Shown: positions 31,372 through 42,442 of the stretch, piece by piece
Layout of the letters: the number at the start of each line of letters is the position of its first letter
Numbering within the stretch: the stretch's first letter is position 1
Source of the DNA: Tolypocladium sp. Sup5 PDA-1
Lineage: Eukaryota > Ascomycota > Sordariomycetes > Hypocreales > Ophiocordycipitaceae
Direction: 5' to 3'
Length of the DNA stretch: 64,000 nucleotides
Assembly (NCBI GenBank): GCA_000750105.3
Contig: JPHH03000007.1
Span: 124,001 to 188,000 of the forward strand
Notes under the pieces: generated by a model
Databases searched by the model: none
What the model was told of the DNA's origin: nothing
The model's input: the letters and a program-made list of their open reading frames with translations, nothing else
Program-made: the position numbers and the translations under genes

Positions 31372-34280
31372 CTGGAGACAGATAGAGTGCGGTGGTTGTG
31401 CAGTTGCAGAATAGCGGTGGTCGATTGCTGGCTGGGGGCTGTAGCTTACGGACTACTCGTAGTGATGATGGCTGAAGCTTATATCGGGGCACATGGAGCT
31501 ACCCAGCGGGGAGCCAAGCTGTCCCGATGAGGCTGGGTTGGGCTAATGACTGGTGCGGAGAAGTAGCGGTGACAGGCTTTGGTAAGGAACGATGGCCTGC
31601 AGCCAAGTACTCGTACCCCGGAGTTCTCACGATGTCGCGCGAAGACCACCCATTCCAGATCGTGTAAGTTGACCTCCCAGCATCGCAGGGCGTTTGGCAG
31701 CGAATTCTACGTCCGCAAGCCAGAATGAATGACACTCCCAAGAATATTCCAATTGATAGGTTCCGTTTCTCGCTTACTTCAATATCCTTCTTACGTCACA
31801 GAGTCTTTGCCTTGACGCCTGATTCATACCTCAAGTGCATCTGGATGTTGGGTACGTGCATATGAGGGCAGCGAGCAACAGCCCGGATATGCAGAGTAAT
31901 CTACGAAGTGATCCCGGGCTAGCTTGTACTGCTTGCTAAGAGTAAGGGAAAAAATAAAGACGAAGCTCGAGAGGCCTTTAGCAAAGACTTTCAACCCCTA
32001 CCAACGCAACATCGTGATGATGGGCAAGTTGAGGAGCTCCGACGCCAAATGCTCACGGGCTGAGACACTGAGAATTGAGACATCAAAGGCGCGCCGAGTA
32101 CGGCGTACTGCGTAACTTACTTCGTAGGCCCTAGCCGAACTAGCCGAAAGGGTAGAGGGAACGCGTCTTTGCTGGGCATCCGGACGACGCACAGCCGAGA
32201 TAAACTCCACGACCCTTTTCGTGAAAGACAGGGCTGACTGTTGGACTCGCCGAAATGGCCGACGGGCCGTATCAGCTGCGACATTGCGACCAAAAAAGGC
32301 CGAGTCTGGGCGAATGCTCGGCAAGGAGTGAAAGAATGAGTTGAAGCGCCTGCTCATCGCCAAGCTTTGACAGGGCGAGCGTTTCTCACACAGTTGGTTT
32401 AAGCAACAGCCCCGATTGGCGTGTCAGTCTTGACATCGAACAACATGTCGAGCCGGCTGGCAACCAGAGAATGACATCAGGACGGCCGCCGTTGACAAGG
32501 TGGACGACATGTGTGAGCGGGCAGTCTAGCTTGTTTGCCGCCGCTTGATCCGAGACTATTGCGACCCCCTTTGGACCCTGCCGTATTCGTATGCGTGTTT
32601 TTGCTCCCACGAGGTGTGATGATGTCGACGGGCAGCGCATAGGGGCAGGGCAATCACATCGTACCGTTACCGCCGGCATCCGGAAGCTCGGCGTGTCCCG
32701 AGATTTCCATTGCTCCGTCGTCTCGTGCCTGGGCATGAACACGCCTCGAGCGTGGCTGGGGCGGTACGAAGTACTCGTACGGACTCTCGGAGCGTAGGGA
32801 AGCTCTTGGATTGGGACGCTGGGAAATGGGACGCCCACCACGCGGGAGGCGGTGATGACAGGGGTCGGGAAGCAACAAACAAGGACCTGTTGGGTGCAGC
32901 GCCGTGCGTGGAGTCTCGAGCTCTCAGATGCTTCGGCACTTGGCTGTGGCTTCAGCAGAAACGACGACTTCCTGATCTGAATGAGGAGAAGGGCAGCTGG
33001 GATGCGGGGTCAGCTGGAGAGGGTTCGTGGAGTGCAGATTCGTGCATGAGCCCGATTTGCTGGCGGTGAGCAACCGGGTCCGTTCCGTTGGAGGTAAAGC
33101 TTGTGCTGGCTCGTGACCATGAATGGGCAACCTTCTCTGTGCGCCTCATGATGTGTCTGTGTTGCGCGCGCACCAGCATTCGTTCTGCGTCTCTCCCCGC
33201 TTTGCCCGACCAAGGTTGAGTGGCTGGTACTGCGGGTGGATCGAGTCGGGCACTCATCTTATTGTCTCGACATTCAAGAGCGCGACACAGGCACGCGACA
33301 CAGCGGCGAAGGGAGGACGGAGGAAACAGGGACCTGGTTGTGAGCTGTGCTGGTGAGCTTGTGGTTGCAATTATAGCGGCCGAGGTGGGTGTCTCGGCCG
33401 GCGGTTGGGCCCTGCAGGATCCATTGCCAAGAATCCACGGCATGGCGCGCGTGTGTCCCGCGGCAGCTGCTGACCCTGGGCTGCATAACTGCCAGTTGTC
33501 TGTGCTCTGTATTCGTATGTAGTCCGCATGTGTCCTCGTTGAACAATGATCTCGATGCGCAACGAAATTGGAGATGAGACGGTTGCTCCAATGTCCACAG
33601 GCCAGTTGATCGTTCAGCAACCCATGGCGATCACAGCCGCTGATGCCCCTGCCGTCGACAGCCACGGCCACGAGAGATCCTGATTCGTCCCCCTGTGGTC
33701 TCGAGCGTCATCCATCGTGGCCCAGCACAGTGGACGTGCCCGCCCGCGGTTTGCCGCCCAGCAAAGTTGGGCTCTTGCTGCCTTCCAGGTTGTCATGGAA
33801 GCCTTGAAGTTTGTTCCCAGCGGCCCCTGAAAGTTCCCTGTTCGCGAGCCCTGTGACCAAGCAGAACAGGGCCTGGCAGGCCGTAGCTCCGAGGTCATCA
33901 AAGGCGCCAAAAGGCACCAAAGGGGGAGCCACACAGCGCCAAGCTTCCTCCCCACATCTCATCTGCTGGGCTGAGAGACACCGACGAGAGTCATTCAGTT
34001 TGTCAGTCAGGCGCCCAAGACCGCCGTGCAGCAGCCGAGGCCGCCGACCAGCTCCACCAACTGACCTGAACCTCCACTGAAAGCTGCCTGAAGTCTGCTG
34101 CGCTGTGCCGCTCCGCCCGCTAACCTGCCGCTGCCCACTCCACCCTGGCTTCCTGCGCTGCCCAACCCCAGACCAGATCCAGTCACGTCCCGATGCCCCA
34201 TGCCCAGATGAAGTCCATCGAGCACGAGCCCACCTGGCGAAGTGAACCCTACATGTGCCTATAAGGCTATTACCCCCATC
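31372..34280. other. 2.9-kb gene-poor region
   Basis: No coding region supported on either strand. The longest frame (33708-34769, minus) overlaps the transporter start and is an antisense shadow. Others (32386-32841 minus, 33274-33671 minus) lack domains, splice-supported extensions and credible starts. The region just before 34281 is CT- and C-rich. It should contain the promoters of both flanking divergent genes; its length leaves room for a long leader or a noncoding transcript. Confidence 0.5.
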
Positions 34281-36224
34281 ATGCCCGCTGCTGGTCGCCT
34301 CTCCTCCCTCTCGACCTCTTCTCCTCCCTCTCCCGCCTCCGGCCCGTCTCCCATCCTCGTCCCCGAGTCCCCGATCCTCCCAGACGGCTCCCGATTCGAT
34401 CCTTCGCGCTCCGCTGCCTCGACGTCCGCCGCTGCCACCTCCCGCGAAGGCGACAACATTGAGATGGAGCCCATCGCGGGCCACCGGCGGCGGAAGAGCA
34501 GCCTGATGAACCCCGTGGGGGCGCATCCAGGCGGCCCTTCCAGCAAGCCAGGCGCTCCTGGCCATCGCAGAGGCCCCTCCCTCAGCGTTCCCCAAGATCC
34601 CAGGATATTCGAGGACGACGACGTCACGCGCCCTGGCGAATCGGCCAAGGACGGGCCGGGAAGAGACAGCTTCAGCGACGAGGATCTTCATGACGACGAG
34701 GAGACGGGGCTCACAAACAAGGATCGCAGCCGCAGGCAGAAGAAGCGCCGGAGGAACACGTTGCTGCATAACCGCATTGCTCGGGAGAAGAACATCTCGG
34801 AAGATGAACGGAAAGAGGCAGACAAGAGCGTCGTCAGGAGACTGGTCACCAATGGCGTATTTATACTGCTCTGGTATCTGTTTTCGTTGTCCATTTCACT
34901 TGTGAGTTTTTCCTTCGGTGCCTTTATCTCCATTTTGCGCTCAGCACTTTTACTGACATGCATCAAATCAGTACAATAAGTGGATGTTTGACGAGGACCG
35001 CCTCAACTTTGCCTTCCCGCTCTTCACAACCTCTATGCACATGGTGGTGCAATTTACCCTGTCAGCACTGGTTCTCTACTTGGTGCCGTCGTTACGGCCG
35101 CAGCAGGCGCACAACTCCGACGGCGGCCGGTCGAGACACGAGACGGAGCCCAACAGCCTGGGAATGTCCAAGATGTTCTACTTGACGCGCATTGGGCCTT
35201 GCGGTGCCGCAACAGGTCTTGACATTGGGCTGGGCAATACGTCGCTCAAGTTTATTAGCCTGACTTTCTACAGTAAGATTAAGCCCCTTCCCCCTTTCTC
35301 CTCTAGAACTATCATGGGCTCGTCTAACAACACCGTTTAGCCATGTGCAAGTCTTCCTCCCTAGCCTTTGTGCTGCTCTTTGCCTTCGTCTTCCGCCTCG
35401 AAACCCCGACTTTGCGCCTCGTTGCCATTATTGCGACAATGACTATGGGCGTCGTCCTTATGGTGTTTGGCGAGATCGAGTTCAAACTCGGCGGCTTTAT
35501 TCTCGTCATATCGGCTGCCTTCTTCTCGGGCTTTCGCTGGAGCCTTACCCAACTCCTGCTTCTCCGCAATCCCGCGACTTCCAACCCATTTTCTAGCATT
35601 TTCTTCCTTACTCCGGTCATGTTCGTGACCTTGCTCTCCATTGCCATTCCGGTTGAAGGCTTCGGCCCGCTCTGGGAGGGCCTGAAAGCCTTGAGCAATG
35701 AATGGGGCCCCGTCATGACGCCTCTGTTCCTGCTGTTCCCCGGGTGCATTGCCTTCCTAATGACGGCGTCGGAATTTGCCCTCCTGCAGCGAACGTCAGT
35801 CGTCACTTTGTCGATTGCGGGCATTTTCAAGGAGGTCGTGACCATCTCGGCTGCTTCAGTTGTCTTCCAGGACAAACTCACCCTCATCAACTTGGTCGGC
35901 CTTCTTACGACCATGGCCGCCATCGCCGCCTACAATTACGTCAAGATTACTAAGATGCGCCAAGAAGCTCAAAGCGATGTCCACGGCCGCCATGCCGGGT
36001 CTGATCCGCTCTCACCGTCGAGCAACAGCGGCAGCGGTAGCGATATCGACAACGACGATAGCGCCGAAGAGACGGCTGGTCTGCTGCACCAGAGCACCGA
36101 CATGGGCCAGGCACTTGTCACAGTCACAGTCACATCAGACGGCGACATCCAGCCCAACCTGCTGCCTTCAGGGTCCCATACCGCAGAAGAGCTCAAGGAA
36201 AGCAAGGTTGGGCGAGGGGAATAG
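34281..36224 (+). CDS. Triose-phosphate-transporter family membrane protein (SLC35C2/Ymd8-like)
   Basis: 601 residues in three exons: 34281-34901, 34972-35272 and 35341-36224 (introns 70 and 68 bases). A ~200-residue N-terminal cytosolic region is Ser/Pro-rich, then basic and acidic (RRQKKRRRNTLLHNRIAREK). The drug/metabolite-transporter core follows with about ten hydrophobic segments: VFILLWYLFSLSISL joined to YNKWMF, LFTTSMHMVVQFTLSALVLY, ATGLDIGLGNTSLKFISLTF-YTMCKSS, and the second repeat FILVISAAFFSGFRWSLTQL and VVTLSIAGIFKEVVTI. These are TPT-family signatures (NKW, G-D/GLGN-S, T-x-CKSS, RW). It probably sits in Golgi or ER and moves a nucleotide sugar or phosphate ester; substrate unknown. 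Confidence 0.9.
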
Positions 36225-36841
36225 ACCAACGGGCGAGCGAGCAAGCAAGCAGCAAACAGTCGTTAGAGCGTGTTTTTCTTGTTTTGGTTTTTGTATAATG
36301 ACACTATCGGGGGGGCCGTTGCGGCACGCATATTCATAGTGTATCATCTCAACTAGGGGAATTCGGGGGAAACCGGCGCGGTGGTCTAGCCTCGGGGCGG
36401 GTTTAAAATATTTGGGCAATCTCGGGAAGGAAGAAGGGACTCAGAAGCGTCAAGTTTCATGCATGGGAGAGGATGCTCCAGTTGCGCATAGAGTCGGATC
36501 AGACAAGACGAAACGAGAAGAGGAGGCGAAATGCAGACGGCGGCCAGCATTTGCCGTTACTCATACACGGAGGGACGACATGAGATACCCATAAAACCGC
36601 GAAACGTCAGCTGAAGTTCTTGATCTGATACGCATTGAACTTGAGGTGTTGTTTCCAAAACGTATATATTGTGTCTATATACTTCGTAGTCGCATTTGTG
36701 ATAAACCTGCCCAGATGCCTTGTGAAGAGCCTCCCAGGGGGACCGGGTATGTCCTGTAACACCGCCAACGCCGAATAAACTGCCGCCTCGCAAAACAATT
36801 CTACAGCAAGCTGATGCGCCAGTGCTGTCGTGCGTGTCGTC
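36225..36841. other. Convergent intergenic spacer, no gene seen
   Basis: 617 bases between the stops of the transporter and the RNA-binding protein gene, with a G-run at about 36309-36317. Confidence 0.5.
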
Positions 36842-37951
36842 TTAACCAAGCAGCTTCAGTCCGTTCTTGGTCTTCTGTCCAGGCTTCGTCACGCCCGCGC
36901 CGCCCATCGGTCCCAAGCCGGGCTCGTATCCGCCAGCACCGCCGCCGGCGCCGCCGTGCTGGATGCCGCCGCCCGTTTTCTTGTTGTGCTTGCCGTACTT
37001 GCCCTTCTCCCTGACGTTGGTGACCTTAATCTCCGTGTTGGCCTTCTTGACGACGACGGGGTGGCTCTGTATGTATTTGCCGTTCATCTCCTTGGCGGCC
37101 TGGAAGAAGTCGTCGGCGTCGCTGAAGCTGACGAAGCCGTAGCCCTTGGACTTGGTGGAGCGCTTGTCGCGGACGACGCGCGCCTTCTGCACCGACTTCC
37201 AGCGCGAGAAGGCCTTGAGGAGGGACTCGTCGGTAGTTTCGCCGGCGAGGTTGCCGACGAAGAGGCGCAGGTGGGCGGGGTCCCATTCGAGGAGCGAGTC
37301 GTCGGTCCATTTCTTGCCGCCGCCGGCGCGCGCGACCGTCTTCTTCTTGTCAGGGTTCGCAGCCACGGCAGGGATCTCGGGCTTGGGGGACTCGGTGGCG
37401 ACGATGGGCTTTCCGTCCTTGCCAAGCTGGGGGGCCGCGCTGTATGCGCTCTGCCATTCGGCGATCTGCGCGGCCTCGCTCGTCTCGTAGCTGTTTCCTC
37501 CGACTCCCGGGATGGGGAATGGGTTCTGGATCTGAGGTCCGCCGTAGCCTGGATTCTGGGGACCGGGGCGCTGCTGCTGTTGTCCTGGGTACGAGTACCC
37601 TTGCGCCGAGGAGCTCACGCCGGGGGCTGTGGCGGCCGGGGCAGCGCCTGGGTAGCTGGGATATGAGGACGCGCCAAACTGGCTCGCAGCCGCATACTGA
37701 GTCGGAGCGGCGCCATACTGGTTGCGAGATCCGTAGTTGCTGCTCGACGCGCCGCCGTACTGGGAAGAAGCAGAGCCGCCACCGCCAGCGTAGCTCGTCG
37801 CGCTGGGTTGATACTGCGCCGCGGTCGTGTACGGCTGCGCGGGGGCCTGCGACTCGGCGCCAAAAGCAGGCTTGAAGCCTCTGTTGCTGCCGGACGCAGG
37901 AGGTCTCGCGGGGAGCGAGTTGGCGGTGCCTGGAGGCGCCCCGTAGGCCAT
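36842..37951 (-). CDS. RBM42-like RNA recognition motif protein
   Basis: 369 residues, single exon, ATG at 37951 (MAYGAPPGTANSLPARP). The first ~190 residues are Gln/Tyr/Ser/Ala/Gly-rich and prion-like (many QYG, SSYPSY and PGQQQQ units). The single RRM covers about 240-320: WDPAHLRLFVGNLAGETTDE carries RNP2 (LFVGNL) and KGYGFVSFSDADDF carries RNP1. This is followed by IKVTNVREKGKYGKHNKK and a Gly-rich tail ending NGLKLLG. Position of the RRM near the C-terminus and the RSTKSKGYGFVSF core match RBM42, a spliceosome/hnRNP K-associated protein. Yeast has no clear counterpart, so the role is inferred. Confidence 0.88.
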   Translation of the reverse strand: MAYGAPPGTANSLPARPPASGSNRGFKPAFGAESQAPAQPYTTAAQYQPSATSYAGGGGSASSQYGGASSSNYGSRNQYGAAPTQYAAASQFGASSYPSYPGAAPAATAPGVSSSAQGYSYPGQQQQRPGPQNPGYGGPQIQNPFPIPGVGGNSYETSEAAQIAEWQSAYSAAPQLGKDGKPIVATESPKPEIPAVAANPDKKKTVARAGGGKKWTDDSLLEWDPAHLRLFVGNLAGETTDESLLKAFSRWKSVQKARVVRDKRSTKSKGYGFVSFSDADDFFQAAKEMNGKYIQSHPVVVKKANTEIKVTNVREKGKYGKHNKKTGGGIQHGGAGGGAGGYEPGLGPMGGAGVTKPGQKTKNGLKLLG

Positions 37952-39751
37952 GATGAACAAACAGAGCGATGGCTGGTATCTATCTGTGTGGAACGTACCT
38001 CGAGCTGCTTGTTTGCGCTCAAAGGTTACCGCTTGCACAGCCTCTAGGAAGATGTAGCAAGCAGGTTCGGCCGTGTGGCGACGTGCTGGTCGACGGTTGC
38101 TGTAGTGTCGAGGGTGGTCGTCTCGCAGCCAGTTGTTCAACGGGATGCTGTATCCAGAACGTTCAGGCCGATAAGAATTTTGGGCTAGCCAGACGTCACA
38201 TCACGTGATCAATACTTCTGAGCACGGTCATCACCAGTGCACCACCACCACCAAGAAGCTGGAGATGCGTACCCCCCACGTGACCCAACCACGACCGACC
38301 GTTTTCACCATTTGGCAACGCTTCAATGGCTGATGATGTACGGAGTACGCCATGCGCCACTGCCCCTTTTATCGTAGCACAATATTGATTTGAGATGCAC
38401 GTATTTTGCGAGTAGTGCTCGTATTTGTTGGCGACTTCGGAGAAGCTCAAGACCATCAAATGAAGTCGGCGTATGGGATCGGTGTCTGATGTCGGCGTCT
38501 GCTTCCGTGGGGGTCCCTGCTCAGCTTGCTGTCCAGCGGCTTGCCGCTTGCTGCAGGTCAGAACCCGGCTGTCGGGCTGCAGGAGCCGATCACTGATACT
38601 CGGGTGCAGGTTGGGCATGGGCGAAATGTGCGACATTTTCCCCGTCTGGCGATCTTACCAAGCAGACGGGCACTTCTTGGTAATGGTCGCGGCCATCCCG
38701 AGGGCCCGAGATGCTCAACTTCGTAACTTCTTACGCAGTACTCATGCTGGGATATTGCATATACCATCGCCCTCTTCGGAGAACCATGGCCGGAGTAATT
38801 GCGATCGTTGTTGAACCGCTCGACGGCATCTGAAGCTGCCCCAACGTGTCTCCCTCCAACGTGGAAACGATGGGGCGTTGACCGAGTTGCGGCACTTACA
38901 CCAACGGGTCGACTCCACTTAATCCAGAACAAAGAAGCTCGCGGCCGCATACGCCAAGCCATGATTCTTGAGCGGGCATGATGATTACTGCATTCCGCCG
39001 CATTTCGGCGAATGGGCTCCAAAGGGGGCGAAACAGTGGCCGGCTGGGCGCCGTTTGATTCACGGCGGCGGCATGGCAGGTTGGGCATCCGGCGGTCCCG
39101 TACTCTGCGTTTGGGATGGGGAATGTGAGGCAGAGCTACGACACTTGGGGGTCACAGAGGACGCCACGGGACTACCGCCTGCGGTGAGCTTGCCATGGAC
39201 TCGACTCGAGCACGCATGGTGATGATAGCTTCACGTTTTTGTCTGCCGCATTCACTTCTGGTGCATCTTGTAAGCTTGTATGCTTTCCATACTAAGATGC
39301 CGTTGGGAAGAACGCTGTTGTCCTACAACGTTGTGCGGGCAGCCCCCCAAGGGCGGCTTACACACACGCACCTTTGCTGGCCGGGCGTGCTGATGCTATC
39401 ATTATTAGATTCTTATTTGTAGCTCCAGCTGGTCACAGAAAATCGGGCTCCCAGTCACACCTATCGCTGGCACTACCGCCAGAACGTCACAGCATGACGA
39501 TGAAGCGCTGCCCCGCCAATCAGTGCAAACTACCCGCTTTTCTGGCCCGCGCCAAACTTCTCCAGCGTCAGGTCGCTGGTGGTGACCACTGACATCAAGC
39601 TTCGCCTGCCACTGCTCGCCCTCTTCGATTCCTTCTTTCAATATATTTCTCATCCCGTCACTCCCGCAGCTTCTGCCTCGACTTTAGACCCAAACCTCTT
39701 CACTTCTTCGTCCCACCACCCATCTACTGCACAACCCCATCATCGCCCATC
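37952..39751. other. 1.8-kb intergenic region upstream of 6PGD
   Basis: No gene supported. A CCAAT pentamer lies at about 39515-39519, some 230 bases before the 6-phosphogluconate dehydrogenase start, and CT-rich leader sequence precedes the ATG. Several short frames of 60-176 codons have no domains. Confidence 0.5.
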
Positions 39752-41756
39752 ATGTCTGGCCCCGTGTAAGTTCCTACTCCCCTCCAGTGCTTCGCATTGC
39801 CCCTCCATCGCAGCTGGCTGCCAGCGTTACCCCACCACCCCGCCCCAAAGTCTGTTGCGTTCGATGACCTCAATTCGCGCACTTCGAGAGCTGCCATCAT
39901 GAGAATCTTTGGTGGTTGCCGTGTGGCGGCTTGGGCTATGCTGGCCGTGGTTCCTGTCTTCTTGAAACCCTGCTCATGGTCTTGACCCAGCGCTCGCCTC
40001 GCGAACATCCAGCTTGGCGGCGCCGAACAGCGCCCTTCCTCCTTCACTGCACACAGCTCCGTGACGTCCGACAAAGCTCCAAGCAATGCTGACAATGTGG
40101 CCAGCGCTGATCTGGGCCTTATCGGCCTTGCTGTCATGTAAGTTCTCCAGCTCCTCTCTCATCCAACTGCCGCCGTCGTGGGTGCTAACGGGCTGGCACG
40201 CAGGGGACAGAACCTGATCCTGAACATGGCCGACCACGGCTTCACCATCTGCGCCTTCAACCGAACCGTTTCCAAGGTCGACCGATTCTTGGAGAACGAG
40301 GCCAAGGGCAAGTCCGTCGTTGGCGCCCACTCCATTGAGGAGTTCGTCAGCAAGCTCAAGTCTCCCCGCCGCATCATGCTCCTTGTCCAGGCTGGCAAGC
40401 CTGTCGATGACTGGATTGCCAACCTCCTACCCCTCCTCGACGCTGGAGACATCATCATTGATGGTGGAAACTCCCACTTCCCCGACTCCAACCGCCGTAC
40501 CAAGGAGCTGCAGGCCAAGGGCCTCCGGTTCGTCGGTTCCGGTGTTTCCGGTGGCGAGGAGGGTGCCCGATATGGCCCCTCTCTGATGCCCGGTGGCAGC
40601 GAGGAGGCCTGGCCGCACATCAAGGACATCTTCCAGAGCATTGCCGCCAAGAGCGACGGCGAGCCCTGCTGCGAGTGGGTCGGCGACGAGGGTGCTGGTC
40701 ACTACGTCAAGATGGTGCACAACGGTATCGAGTACGGTGACATGCAGCTCATCTGCGAGGTAAGAAACGGCTGCGGCCCCGTGCAAGAGAGTCCCCAAAG
40801 CTAACCGATGTCTTCAAACAGGCCTACGACATCATGAAGCGTGGCCTCGGCCTCTCCAGCAAGGAGATTGGCGACGTCTTCACCCAGTGGAACAAGGGCG
40901 TTCTGGACTCCTTCCTCATCGAGATCACCCGGGACATCATGTACTACAACGACGAGGATGGCAAGCCCCTTGTTGACAAGATCCTGGACAAGGCCGGCCA
41001 GAAGGGCACTGGCAAGTGGACTGCTGTCAACGCCCTGGATCTCGGCATGCCCGTGACCCTGATCGCCGAGGCTGTCCTGGCTCGCTGCCTGTCTGGAATC
41101 AAGGAGGAGCGTGTCCAGGCTTCCACCAAGCTCCAGTACGTCAGCCGAGGCAGCGGCAAGTTCGAGGGCGACAAGAAGCAGTTCCTCGAGGACCTTGAGC
41201 AGGCTCTGTACGCCTCCAAGATCATCTCGTACGCCCAGGGCTTCATGCTGATGCAGGAGGTAAGAACTGCCGCAATCAAACATGTAGCAGCTTTGGACTA
41301 ACGAAAACCTCTCAGGCCGCCAGGGAATTCGGCTGGAAGCTCAACAAGCCTTCCATCGCTCTCATGTGGCGCGGTGGCTGCATCATCCGCTCCGTCTTCC
41401 TCAAGGACATCACCGCTGCGTACCGCAAGCAGCCAGAGCTGCAGAACCTGCTCTTCGACGACTTCTTCAACAAGGCCATCCACAAGGCTCAGCCCGGATG
41501 GAGAGACGTCGTCGCCAAGTCTGCTCAGCTTGGTATCCCGACGCCCGCTTTCTCGACAGCCCTGTCGTGGTTTGACGGCTACCGCACCAAGGACCTGCCC
41601 GCCAACCTGCTCCAGGCCCAGCGTGACTACTTTGGCGCCCACACCTTCCGCATCAAGCCCGAGTATGCCAACGAGAAGTACCCCGAGGGCCAGGACATTC
41701 ACGTCAACTGGACCGGCCGCGGTGGCAACGTGTCGGCGTCTACTTACCAGGCGTAA
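39752..41756 (+). CDS. gnd1: 6-phosphogluconate dehydrogenase, decarboxylating
   Basis: Oxidative pentose phosphate pathway enzyme making ribulose 5-phosphate and NADPH. Best model: exons 39752-39765, 40105-40137, 40204-40759, 40822-41259 and 41316-41756, giving 493 residues, the normal fungal length. It reads MSGPVADLGLIGLAVMGQN with the NADP-binding GLIGLAVMG loop, then NRTVSKVDRF, DGGNSHFPDSNRR, the substrate/catalytic parts SGVSGGEEGARYGPSLMPGG and KMVHNGIEYGDMQLI, and MWRGGCIIRSVFL. A second acceptor at 39990 is in frame and would insert 38 residues after MSGPV (total 531). The first intron is 339 bases (225 with the early acceptor), much longer than others here. No C-terminal peroxisome signal (ends STYQA). 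Confidence 0.95.
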
Positions 41757-42442
41757 GCTATATGCTGCACGTGCGAGGGATAGGGAGGGAGTATCAAAAC
41801 ACTGCGGAACAGGTAATTGGCAGGCCGTGGCGCCAGGCCCGTGCAGACTTTTGAATACGCTGTAATGTACTGGGCTGGTGCAGACCCAAGGATGCCAGTC
41901 TCAAAACGGGTTGAAGTGCCAGGTGGACAGGATGCTTCTGGCGGAATAGTGGGCTACAAGAACGGAATCTGTAGTTGAAATGCGTAAACCATGAATCCAA
42001 TCGACTTCGCAAATTGAATAAGAGAAGCGAGGTTAATGAGGTTTTGCACTCACTCCGTAGTGAGCCGACGTGGTGAATCTGAGGCTTTGGTGGGCGATCC
42101 GGCGCTGTCCCGATAGGGGAGATCCAGACCCGCTTTTCGCCCCGGTTCCGCACAGTTGTGATTGGCTAAGCGTTGCCAGCCTCGTCGCGACGAATTTTGG
42201 GTCCGCGCGCGCAGCCAAGGGACAGGGCAATTCACTACAGCTCTCCAACCACCACCATCACGAGCTCAACGTTTGCACTTGCGCCGGCCCAACCAGGCTC
42301 ATCACCTGTCATCGACAAGCCTCCGCGCCGACAGAGGCTGATTGGAGCGAGCAGTCTTCAACCCTCCAATTGATCCATCGCTGGGAACGAGCCCCTGCCT
42401 CAGCTTGCGACCGCGCGGGAGACTGCGTCCTCAACCCTCACC
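41757..42442. other. Intergenic region between gnd1 and ssr4
   Basis: 686 bases in tandem orientation: gnd1 3' UTR and ssr4 promoter. CCAATC occurs at 41998-42003 and the reverse form ATTGG at 42161-42165. No gene seen. Confidence 0.5.

Noticed and set aside
33708..34769. Long minus-strand open frame (353 codons)
   Set aside because: Runs antisense over the transporter's first exon and its leader, has biased Gly/Arg composition typical of shadow frames, and no domain.
36830..37666. Plus-strand frame of 278 codons
   Set aside because: Antisense of the RBM42-like gene, whose RNP1 and RNP2 motifs are on the minus strand.
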